From an uncultured Eubacteriales bacterium (GTDB lineage: Bacteria > Bacillota > Clostridia > Peptostreptococcales > Anaerovoracaceae): a stretch of DNA of 8,408 bases. The notes beneath the pieces are model-generated. The model searched no databases. It was not told the DNA's origin and saw nothing but the letters and a program-made list of their open reading frames with translations. Below, piece after piece: positions 1 through 5,900 of the stretch. The DNA is taken from contig CADCRD010000013.1 of assembly GCA_902803725.1 (NCBI GenBank), positions 1 through 8,408 of the forward strand. Reading direction: 5' to 3'. The position numbers were made by a program, and so were the translations under genes. Position 1 is the stretch's first letter, and each line of letters opens with the position of its first letter.

Positions 1-397
1 TGTGGTATATGTGAAGGATTCCGGCCAGATACTGGATATACTGGCAATAATGGGGGCGCACTCTCAGTATTTCAGTTATGAGGATGTGCGGCTCACAAAA
101 GAAATGCGAAATGAAGCAAACCGCAGGGCAAACTGCGACCAGGCGAACATAGACAAGGCTGTTGCAGCCGCTGAAAAACAAATCAGAGCCATCAGAAAGG
201 TCGGCATCGAAAATATGAATGACAAACTGGCCCAGGTGGCCCGTGTCAGGCTGGAAAATCCTGATGTCAGTCTGACAGAACTGGGTGAAATGCTCGATCC
301 TCCCCTGAAAAAAGCCGGAGTCAACGGCAGAATGAACAAAATCATAAAGATGGCTGAGGAAGCAGATCGCCAATCATCTCATGAGTTGTCTCTATAA
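1..397 (+). CDS. whiA: WhiA-type DNA-binding regulator, C-terminal part (5' truncated by window edge)
   Basis: The frame is open from the first base of the window and ends with TAA at 395-397, giving 131 codons. WhiA proteins are about 310 aa, so this is roughly the last 40%. The visible part starts in the end of the LAGLIDADG-like domain (VVYVKDSGQILDIL, then IMGAH). It continues with the family signature region TKEMRNEANRRANCDQANID and ends in the C-terminal helix-turn-helix (LAQVARVRLENPDVSLTELG, then PPLKKAGVNGRMNKI). WhiA controls sporulation-associated septation in Streptomyces; in Firmicutes it is a conserved DNA-binding protein linked to cell division and chromosome segregation. It usually lies downstream of rapZ and yvcK, which would be outside the window. 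It appears to be the last gene of its operon, because 230 bp of non-coding DNA follows. The assignment rests on motif recognition and is strong. Confidence 0.9.
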   Translation, partial: VVYVKDSGQILDILAIMGAHSQYFSYEDVRLTKEMRNEANRRANCDQANIDKAVAAAEKQIRAIRKVGIENMNDKLAQVARVRLENPDVSLTELGEMLDPPLKKAGVNGRMNKIIKMAEEADRQSSHELSL

Positions 398-415
398 ATG
401 CTCTTGCCGATATTG

Positions 416-435
416 TCAGATTACGGTCTGATTTT
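416..435 (+). terminator. Weak hairpin plus T-run after whiA
   Basis: TCAGA (416-420) pairs with TCTGA (427-431) across a 6-nt loop and is followed directly by TTTT (432-435). It lies 19 bp after the whiA stop. The stem is only 5 bp and A/T-rich, so this would be a weak terminator at best; chance occurrence is possible. Confidence 0.25.
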
Positions 436-509
436 AATCCGATTCCTATTGTTCTCATATGAGCAGGTATGACAAGACACATTGATTAAAGCAGAACTGA
501 CGTAATCTG

Positions 510-536
510 TTTACTTTTTTGATTGGGTGATATAAA
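510..536 (+). promoter_or_regulatory. Candidate sigma-A-type promoter for the glycyl radical enzyme operon
   Basis: An extended -10 element is visible: TG at 528-529, one base, then TATAAA at 531-536. A poor -35 candidate, TTTACT (510-515), lies 15 bp upstream, which is shorter than the usual 17. Extended -10 promoters tolerate a weak -35. Transcription would start near 542-545, giving an approximately 85-nt leader that contains the hairpins described separately. No clear redox-regulator box was recognised. Confidence 0.38.
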
Positions 537-562
537 TTATAAAGAAGAATTACAGGAAATTA

Positions 563-622
563 TAGTTGCTGCAGATGGCAGTGCTCTTTACTGCAGCAGT
601 TACTGCTGATATCTGAGGAGGT
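563..622 (+). promoter_or_regulatory. Leader with two mutually exclusive hairpins and strong RBS
   Basis: Hairpin A: bases 563-574 (TAGTTGCTGCAG) pair with 591-602 (CTGCAGCAGTTA) over all 12 positions, two of them G-U, with a 16-nt loop. Hairpin B: 594-599 (CAGCAG) pair perfectly with 603-608 (CTGCTG) across TTA. The two share bases 594-602, so they cannot coexist. Hairpin B ends 7 nt before the RBS GAGGAGGT (615-622), which has a 6-nt spacer to the ATG at 628. Competing folds next to a ribosome binding site suggest post-transcriptional control, but this is an inference, since CAGC/GCTG-rich sequence can fold by chance. Confidence 0.35.
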
Positions 623-627
623 AAAAA

Positions 628-3000
628 ATGGCGATCACCGATAGAGTTGAAAAGATTCGTCAGAACTATGTGAACACAATGCCGCACATTTCTTATGAAA
701 GAGCATGGGCATGGACAAAGTCATTTCAGAAGACCGAAGGACAGGTGCACATCATCAGAACGGCACAGGCATTCAGGGATACCTGTGAGGAACTGTCCGT
801 AAATATCTGGGAAGGAGAGCTGGTGGTGGGTACCAGCGGTGAGTACAGAAAATGTGCCATCCTGACACCGGAGTTCGGCTGGACATGGATCAATGACGAG
901 ATAGATACATTTCCGCAGAGAGGACAGGATCCATATGATGTAACTCCTGAACAGATCAAATTCATACGCGAGAATATTTTCCCGTACTGGAAGGGAAAAT
1001 CTGTTGAAGAAGCGTTTCTTGCACGCACGTCAGAGGCAACAAAAAAGATCGGAGTCGATACAGGATTTCTTGATACAGATTCAAAATGGAGAAATGGCAT
1101 CGGCGAGATCTCAGCTGACTATATAGATGTGCTGCTGCCAAAGGGATACGGCGGCATTAAGGCCGAGGCTCTTGAATACATGAAAAAACTGGATGAGACT
1201 AAACCGGCAGATAAAAAGAAGGCCGATTTTTACAAATCGATGGTGCTGATCGCTGACGGAATGATCACATTGGGCCGACGCTATGCTGAAAAGGCCGAAG
1301 AGATGGCATCAGCCGAGACAGATCCCAAGAGAAAAGAAGAACTGATCGAGATCGCAAAGGTTTGCAGTCGTGTGCCTGAAAATCCGCCCGAAAGCTTCAG
1401 AGAAGCGATCCAGTTTGTCTGGTTCGTGCAGCTGGGCGGCATCATCGCCGAAAATCCGCTGGCATGGAACCCGGGCAGATTCGACCAGTATATGTATCCG
1501 TATTACAAGGCTGACAAAGAAGCCGGAAAGATCGATTATGATACAGCTCTCGAACTGGTCGAGTGCCTCTGGCTCAAATACAGCGAATGGGCGTGGACTA
1601 TATCTAAGAATACAGCAAGCTTTTTTGCAGGATACACGAATTTCGAAAATCTGACAGTTGGCGGCACGAAGGTGGACGGGACCGACGCTACTAACGATAT
1701 ATCATATATGGCGATACAGGCGACGCGTGAGTGCATGACGCACCAGCCGACTCTGAGCTGTCGTATACACCCTGACTGCCCGCCGGAATTTATGGAAGCT
1801 GTCACAGAACTGGTTTCTACCGGCTGTGGCTTCCCGGCTATCCATGGCGACAGGACAGGATATCAGATGCTCTCCAATCTGGGTTACAAACCGGAAGATG
1901 CAAGAGACTGGAACAACTGCGGATGTGTAGTCCCGCATTCGAGAAAAACTTTTGAATGGACTTCTTCGGCAAGCATCAGTTTTGCCGCTGCTCTGGAATT
2001 CGCTTTGAACGAAGGAAAGAGCCGTCTTTCGGGCGAGCAGGTATCTGTTCCGGAAAAGGATCCGAAGAGCTTTGAAAGTCTGGAAGAGATCATTGAGGCA
2101 TGGAAAAAACAATTCAGATATCTCGTTAAACACGGGGTCATCAGTCTCGTTACTGCTCAGGAAATACATAAGGAGATCGGACATCGTCCGTTCATGAGTG
2201 CGTGCAATGAGTACTGTATGAAGAACGGAGCGGACCTGGTAGACGGCGGTTCAAAATACAACATAGGTCCTGTATTCACAGGCGTTGGATTGTCTGTTAC
2301 TGCCAACTCGCTGGCAGTGATCAAAAAGCTTGTATATGAGGAAAAGGAATGCACACTTGCAGATATCATTGATGCCATAGACAATAACTGGGAAGGATAT
2401 GAGGAGCTTCGCGAAAAGGCTCTGGCATGTCCCAAATACGGTAATGATGACGATTATGTTGATTCGATCGCAAGAGATCTGGCTGATTTCTTTTATGATG
2501 AAGTCACTTCGTACGATGATCTTTACGGCAATCATTTCGTAACTGCTTTTATGGGCATATCAAACTATCTGCCGACCGGCAAAGTTCTGGGCGCAACACC
2601 TGAGGGACGCCATGCGATGGATCCGATAAATGAAGGTGTATCGCCGTATACGGGCAGTGATACATCAACGTGTCTTGCGGCTTTGCGCAGCGCGGCGAAG
2701 ATGAAGCATGAGATCCACAGCGGAGGTACTCTTTTGAACCTCAGACTGAACCACGATCTGGTCGCAACGAAGAGAGGCCGTGCAAACCTTGGTGCTATGC
2801 TGCAGACATATTTCATGCTGGGCGGTTTCCATGTACAGTTCAATACGATATCAAATGAAGTCCTCAAAGACGCTCAGGCACATCCAGAAAAATACAGGAG
2901 TCTGCTGGTCAGAGTTGCCGGATACAGCGCTCAGTTCACGAATCTGTCAAAAGAAATGCAGGATTCGATTATGGCAAGGAACGCACATGAAGAATTCTAG
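628..3000 (+). CDS. Glycyl radical enzyme (PFL-like superfamily), substrate unknown
   Basis: 790 aa, ATG start fixed by GAGGAGGT six bases upstream. The C-terminal glycyl radical motif is LLVRVAGYSAQF with the radical Gly at 765; it is preceded by the typical GGFHVQFNTI and LKDAQAHPEKYR segments. The active-site loop is DWNNCGCVVP, with the predicted thiyl Cys at 433 and another Cys at 431. Other family blocks are PGRFDQYMYPYY (282-293) and NLTVGGTKVDGTDA (341-354). Length and the position of Gly765 are almost those of trans-4-hydroxyproline dehydratase HypD. The N-terminal half (TFPQRGQDPY, VPENPPESFREA) also fits the dehydratase/lyase side of the superfamily rather than PFL itself. However, the residue two after the Cys is Val435, where HypD, diol dehydratase, choline lyase and HPA decarboxylase have Glu. 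It also lacks the Cys-Cys pair of PFL. It is therefore a confident glycyl radical enzyme with an unassigned reaction. It is activated by the product of the gene at 3258-4325. Confidence 0.93.
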   Translation: MAITDRVEKIRQNYVNTMPHISYERAWAWTKSFQKTEGQVHIIRTAQAFRDTCEELSVNIWEGELVVGTSGEYRKCAILTPEFGWTWINDEIDTFPQRGQDPYDVTPEQIKFIRENIFPYWKGKSVEEAFLARTSEATKKIGVDTGFLDTDSKWRNGIGEISADYIDVLLPKGYGGIKAEALEYMKKLDETKPADKKKADFYKSMVLIADGMITLGRRYAEKAEEMASAETDPKRKEELIEIAKVCSRVPENPPESFREAIQFVWFVQLGGIIAENPLAWNPGRFDQYMYPYYKADKEAGKIDYDTALELVECLWLKYSEWAWTISKNTASFFAGYTNFENLTVGGTKVDGTDATNDISYMAIQATRECMTHQPTLSCRIHPDCPPEFMEAVTELVSTGCGFPAIHGDRTGYQMLSNLGYKPEDARDWNNCGCVVPHSRKTFEWTSSASISFAAALEFALNEGKSRLSGEQVSVPEKDPKSFESLEEIIEAWKKQFRYLVKHGVISLVTAQEIHKEIGHRPFMSACNEYCMKNGADLVDGGSKYNIGPVFTGVGLSVTANSLAVIKKLVYEEKECTLADIIDAIDNNWEGYEELREKALACPKYGNDDDYVDSIARDLADFFYDEVTSYDDLYGNHFVTAFMGISNYLPTGKVLGATPEGRHAMDPINEGVSPYTGSDTSTCLAALRSAAKMKHEIHSGGTLLNLRLNHDLVATKRGRANLGAMLQTYFMLGGFHVQFNTISNEVLKDAQAHPEKYRSLLVRVAGYSAQFTNLSKEMQDSIMARNAHEEF

Positions 3001-3039
3001 TTTTCTGACCGGGTATCATTCGTATGGACAGTGAAGAGA

Positions 3040-3109
3040 ATATAAACCGGAAGAACGTTGAAAACTTACTGATAAACGCTATTTTGAAGGGGATATCAGT
3101 AAGATTTCA
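3040..3109 (+). repeat. 70-nt intercistronic repeat, copy 1, with long hairpin
   Basis: This copy is about 64/70 identical to the one at 3155-3224, 115 bp downstream. It contains an inverted repeat: 3056-3074 (CGTTGAAAACTTACTGATA) against 3094-3112 (TATCAGTAAGATTTCAATG). The arms pair over 19 positions with one A-A mismatch and one G-U. The inner 10 bp, CTTACTGATA/TATCAGTAAG, are perfect, around a 19-nt loop ending in AAGGGGA. The outer edge of the 3' arm extends 3 nt past the repeat. It lies 39 bp after the glycyl radical enzyme stop. Possible roles are an mRNA-stabilising or attenuating hairpin, or a DNA operator. Confidence 0.85.
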
Positions 3110-3154
3110 ATGATTTCACAGTATGCTCTGGAGCACGGAAGAAGCGGAAAGCTT

Positions 3155-3224
3155 ATATATACCGGAGGAACGTTGAAAACTTACTGATAAAATCTTTTTT
3201 AAAGGGGATATCAGTAAGATTTCA
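3155..3224 (+). repeat. 70-nt intercistronic repeat, copy 2, with long hairpin
   Basis: Second copy of the element at 3040-3109. The arms 3174-3189 and 3209-3224 pair over 16 positions with one A-A mismatch, around a loop of exactly 19 nt as in copy 1. Differences between copies are two in the 5' flank and four in the loop; the stem is unchanged. The stem is followed by CATCATTTTTAG, a short T-run that could make it a leaky terminator ahead of the activase gene. It ends 33 bp before the TTG start. Confidence 0.85.
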
Positions 3225-3257
3225 TCATTTTTAGAAAAAAGTAAATGGAGATGACTG

Positions 3258-4325
3258 TTGATTGAAAAAAGAGAAACGATTCCAAATGGATTTGTCATGG
3301 ATATACAGCCGTTTTCTGTGAATGACGGCAATGGTATCCGCACGACGGTCTTTTTGGCCGGCTGCCCTTTGAGGTGTCAGTGGTGCTCGAATCCGGAAGG
3401 GTTTTCGCAGCGGGAGCTGGTGGGCTGGCATCAGAGAAAGTGCATTGGCTGCGGAAAGTGCGCTGAGGTGTGCCCGGAGGGGATCGGGATCTGTCTGAGC
3501 GAAGAACGGTTTGCAGATCGTATAAATCGTATAAGCAAAAATGATCGATGCACTGCCTGCGGAGCGTGCGTGAAGGTCTGTCCTGTCGGTGCGCGTACAT
3601 TTATGGTTCGGCAGATGGATGCCGGCGAAGTGATAGAAAAGATACAAAAGCACAGGCTTTTTTATATGCAGAGCGGCGGCGGTGTTACTTTTTCGGGCGG
3701 AGAAGCAACGATGCAGCCCGGATTTTTGCGCTGTCTCGCGGAGCGTATATATGATCTGGGATATGATATGGCTATCGAGACCAGCGGATATTTTGATATT
3801 CAAGATGATAACGGCACATTTACTGATAAAGAAAAAAGAAATGCAGAGGATATCAGATGGACTCTGGAACATATGGATATGATCTTCATGGATCTGAAGA
3901 TATTTGATGATGAAAAGCACAGACTATATACAGGTGTATCGAATAAAAAGATCTTAAAGAATATAAAGCAACTTGGGAAATTGCATCAGCAAAAGCTGTC
4001 TGCCGGTAAATCTGTCCCGGCTGCAGATACGCTCTGTAATAAGGATGACCATACAGCCGGGCCGCGCGTAGTAATCAGGATCCCTGTCATCGGTGGAGTG
4101 AATGATGACGAGGAAAACATCCGCTGCTCGGCAGCGTTCGTTCATGAAAATGCGCCTGAAGCAGAGATGGAGCTGCTGCCGTATCATGAATTCGGAAAGA
4201 TAAAATATGAAGCCTTGGGGATGGCTTATGACAGACCGGCTTTCAGCCGTCCGTCAAAAGAACATATGGAATATCTGAAAAGCATAGTTGAAGATGAAGG
4301 TGTAAAGACAGCAGATTTCAGGTGA
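3258..4325 (+). CDS. Glycyl-radical enzyme activating enzyme (radical SAM, PflA/HpdA type)
   Basis: 355 aa. The start is TTG at 3258, chosen because GGAG (3247-3250) lies 7 nt upstream and no ATG precedes the conserved DIQPFSVNDGNGIRTT block in frame; an internal ATG at 3297 would remove the segment before it. The radical-SAM cluster motif CX3CX2C is C36, C40 and C43 (GCPLRCQWC). Two added [4Fe-4S] ferredoxin-type motifs follow, at C62-C65-C68-C72 and C98-C101-C104-C108, typical of activases for non-PFL glycyl radical enzymes. The SAM-binding GGE is residues 147-149, and MDLKIFDDEKHRLYTGVSN (211-229) is the usual DxK segment. It should generate the radical on G765 of the upstream enzyme using SAM. 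It is longer than the usual approximately 300-315 aa because of apparent hydrophilic insertions near residues 182-200 and 243-268. The stop overlaps the RBS of tcdA. Confidence 0.92.
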   Translation: MIEKRETIPNGFVMDIQPFSVNDGNGIRTTVFLAGCPLRCQWCSNPEGFSQRELVGWHQRKCIGCGKCAEVCPEGIGICLSEERFADRINRISKNDRCTACGACVKVCPVGARTFMVRQMDAGEVIEKIQKHRLFYMQSGGGVTFSGGEATMQPGFLRCLAERIYDLGYDMAIETSGYFDIQDDNGTFTDKEKRNAEDIRWTLEHMDMIFMDLKIFDDEKHRLYTGVSNKKILKNIKQLGKLHQQKLSAGKSVPAADTLCNKDDHTAGPRVVIRIPVIGGVNDDEENIRCSAAFVHENAPEAEMELLPYHEFGKIKYEALGMAYDRPAFSRPSKEHMEYLKSIVEDEGVKTADFR

Positions 4326-4330
4326 TTAAT

Positions 4331-5083
4331 ATGAACGAACAATTTCAGAGAACAGAATCCATACTGGGTGCAGAATCGACAGCACGTCTGAAAAAATGCC
4401 GCATAGCAGTATTCGGAGTCGGCGGAGTCGGCGGCTATGTTGTCGAGGCTTTGGCTCGCAGCGGTATTGGCGTGATCGATATCACAGACAGCGACAAGGT
4501 CGATATAACGAATATCAACCGTCAGATAATAGCGACGCACGACACTGTCGGCTGCTATAAAGTTGATGTGTTCGAAGAGAGGATACATTCAATCTGTCCG
4601 GAGACGACAGTCAATAAATATAAAGGCCTGTATCTGCCTTCTTCGTCAAAATCTGTTGAATCTTTGCAAAGTGATGGTGCTGATGAAACGAAAATGCGGA
4701 TATACACTGAAAAAGATTATGACTTTACTGCTTATGACTATATCGTCGATGCCATTGACAACGTGACCGCAAAGATCAGTCTCGTCTGCGAAGCAGACAG
4801 AGCAGGAACACCTGTCATTTCGGCCATGGGCTGCGGCAACCGCATAGATCCTGCAAAACTTAAACAGACGGATATCTTCAAGACACATGATGATCCGCTG
4901 GCAAAGATCATGCGCAAAAAACTCAGAGCAGCCGGCATCAGAAGGCTCAAAGTGGTCTGTTCTGAAGAGGCGGCCATGAAACCTTCGGGAGAAAGTCGTT
5001 CACCGGGCTCATCGCCGTTCGTACCTGCATCTGCAGGGCTGATGATCGCCGGAATAGTTGTAAGAGATCTGCTGGAAGTCTGA
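4331..5083 (+). CDS. tcdA: tRNA threonylcarbamoyladenosine dehydratase TcdA (ThiF/E1-like family)
   Basis: 250 aa. ATG 4331 is preferred over the in-frame GTG at 4322 because AGGTGA (4320-4325), which includes the activase stop, is a good RBS 5 nt upstream, and because the family begins MNEQFxRTE. It catalyses ATP-dependent cyclisation of t6A37 in tRNA to ct6A, in the cytoplasm. Visible motifs are the nucleotide-binding FGVGGVGGYVVEALARSG (28-45), an acidic strand end (ITDSDKVD), NINRQ (61-65), YDYIVDAIDNVTAK (135-148), MGCGNRIDP (166-174) and VVCSEEA (208-214). The C-terminal PFVPASAGLMIAGIVVRDLL resembles the usual membrane-proximal tail. An apparent insertion of 15-20 residues around 103-128 (SSSKSVES and onward) is longer than in the E. 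coli protein. Translational coupling to the activase is likely. The functional link to the glycyl radical enzyme is unclear and may be mere adjacency. Confidence 0.9.
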   Translation: MNEQFQRTESILGAESTARLKKCRIAVFGVGGVGGYVVEALARSGIGVIDITDSDKVDITNINRQIIATHDTVGCYKVDVFEERIHSICPETTVNKYKGLYLPSSSKSVESLQSDGADETKMRIYTEKDYDFTAYDYIVDAIDNVTAKISLVCEADRAGTPVISAMGCGNRIDPAKLKQTDIFKTHDDPLAKIMRKKLRAAGIRRLKVVCSEEAAMKPSGESRSPGSSPFVPASAGLMIAGIVVRDLLEV

Positions 5084-5107
5084 TCAGAAAATGAATATTT
5101 GATTAAT

Positions 5108-5638
5108 ATGAGAATGAGAACAGGGTCCGGAAAAATAGTATTATGTATAAGCTTCATGATCACTATATGCTTATTGTTTTCAGGGTGTGCACAGACCAAA
5201 AAACCGACTGAAGATCCCGGAAAAACAGATGCGGATACCGGTTTGCTGAAAACTGCGGACGATATCGGTCTGCATGATCGTGACGGCGGCGGAACGAACT
5301 ATGCATTTGATTATGACGGTAAAGAATTCAGAGCTGTGTTCAGTTATGACACCTGGACAGTATTTGATTCATATAAGATCGTAAATGAAGATGATATCAA
5401 AATCATTTGCCGTGCGCTGGCTGATATACATCCGGTACATGGCAGCGACAGGATATCATACCGAACAGAGGAGGATATGGCTTATGAATGGCTGCAGCAT
5501 AATATAGCCTTTATGGTTTTGCCAAAGGATGATCCTCTGCTGGAAGATGCAAAGAACGTGGACCTTGATCCGGCAGATCAGGGCAGATCGTTTCGGGAAA
5601 TATATGAAGACCGGACGGGGAAAGAATTCAGTTTGTGA
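5108..5638 (+). CDS. Small lipoprotein of unknown function
   Basis: 176 aa from ATG 5108. An in-frame TTG at 5099 and ATG at 5114 are alternatives, and no strong RBS favours any of them. The N-terminus has basic residues, then a hydrophobic stretch (IVLCISFMITICLLFSGC) ending in a lipobox with C27 as the predicted lipidated Cys; Phe at -3 is unusual but tolerated. A short low-complexity linker rich in K, D, T and P follows. The remaining approximately 125 residues form a soluble acidic domain with blocks such as YDGKEFRAVFSYDTWTVFDS, KIICRALADIHPVHG and EEDMAYEWLQHNIAF. I do not recognise this domain. It should be anchored to the outer face of the cytoplasmic membrane. It starts 24 bp after tcdA and is the last gene before the terminator, so it is probably co-transcribed with tcdA. 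No catalytic motif is evident. Confidence 0.78.
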   Translation: MRMRTGSGKIVLCISFMITICLLFSGCAQTKKPTEDPGKTDADTGLLKTADDIGLHDRDGGGTNYAFDYDGKEFRAVFSYDTWTVFDSYKIVNEDDIKIICRALADIHPVHGSDRISYRTEEDMAYEWLQHNIAFMVLPKDDPLLEDAKNVDLDPADQGRSFREIYEDRTGKEFSL

Positions 5639-5727
5639 CATGATTGATCAGATATGGAAAAGCTGCTGACCGGCTGAATGGAGGCAGTCTCATAAATCTT
5701 CTGAAAAAATTGAATAAAAAGGTTATC

Positions 5728-5768
5728 AGACCTCTCACTCAACGGCAAACAGAGTGAGAGGTCTTTAT
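5728..5768 (+). terminator. Strong rho-independent terminator
   Basis: Bases 5728-5740 (AGACCTCTCACTC) pair perfectly with 5752-5764 (GAGTGAGAGGTCT) over 13 bp with an 11-nt loop, followed by TTATAT. It is preceded by an A-rich tract (5713-5720), so it may also work for antisense transcripts. It lies 90 bp after the lipoprotein stop and separates the two operons. The 5639-5727 stretch before it holds nothing else I can support. Confidence 0.9.
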
Positions 5769-5809
5769 ATGATCGAATACCAATACCTGACCGGGGATCA
5801 GCACAGGGT

Positions 5810-5838
5810 TTGTAAAGCAAGCGTTATTATGGTAATAT
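5810..5838 (+). promoter_or_regulatory. Candidate promoter for the acyltransferase/transglutaminase operon
   Basis: TTGTAA (5810-5815) and TAATAT (5833-5838) are separated by exactly 17 bp; each matches 4/6 of the sigma-A consensus. The position, after the terminator and about 65 bp before the GTG start, is right for a promoter of the downstream gene. The elements are imperfect, so confidence is moderate. Confidence 0.45.
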
Positions 5839-5863
5839 GATAAAAACAGTATAGCTTTTCAGA

Positions 5864-5880
5864 CCCGCACTTGCAGCGGG
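5864..5880 (+). promoter_or_regulatory. Short G/C hairpin in the 5' leader
   Basis: CCCGC (5864-5868) pairs with GCGGG (5876-5880) across a 7-nt loop, 10 bases before the RBS AGGAG (5891-5895) of the GTG-started gene. It is stable for its size, but there is no T-run, so it is not a terminator. A role in modulating translation is only a possibility. Confidence 0.35.
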
Positions 5881-5900
5881 GTGTGTGATCAGGAGTAAGC

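Noticed and set aside
1702..2184. A 160-codon open frame on the minus strand inside the glycyl radical enzyme gene
   Set aside because: It is antisense to the conserved active-site region, and its protein shows no family features.
628..3000. Assignment as choline TMA-lyase, HypD or a microcompartment enzyme
   Set aside because: Glu at Cys+2 is missing, there is no N-terminal encapsulation extension, and no shell protein, aldehyde dehydrogenase or pyrroline reductase gene is in the window.
3024..3113. A 29-codon ORF after the glycyl radical enzyme, considered as a decarboxylase small subunit
   Set aside because: It is too short (HPA decarboxylase small subunits are about 85 aa), has no RBS and no Cys motifs, and is explained by the repeat/hairpin.
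3124..3135. Inverted repeat TGCTC-TG-GAGCA between the two repeats
   Set aside because: A 2-nt loop is too small for a stable RNA hairpin, and a 5-bp arm is common by chance.
3040..3224. The two direct repeats as a minimal CRISPR array
   Set aside because: There are only two copies, the unit is 70 nt and internally palindromic, the intervening 45 nt is not spacer-like in context, and no cas gene is nearby.
3231..3920. A 229-codon open frame on the minus strand, opposite the activase
   Set aside because: It lies almost wholly antisense to a well-supported radical-SAM gene, has no recognisable domain or good RBS, and its composition is that of a shadow frame.
4322..4330. GTG at 4322 as the tcdA start
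   Set aside because: It sits within the AGGTGA sequence that serves well as the RBS for ATG 4331, and the family N-terminus begins at that ATG.
5100..5111. TGATTAATATGA shared between the starts of tcdA (4324-4335) and the lipoprotein gene
   Set aside because: It is a 12-nt A/T-rich match without surrounding similarity, so chance is adequate.
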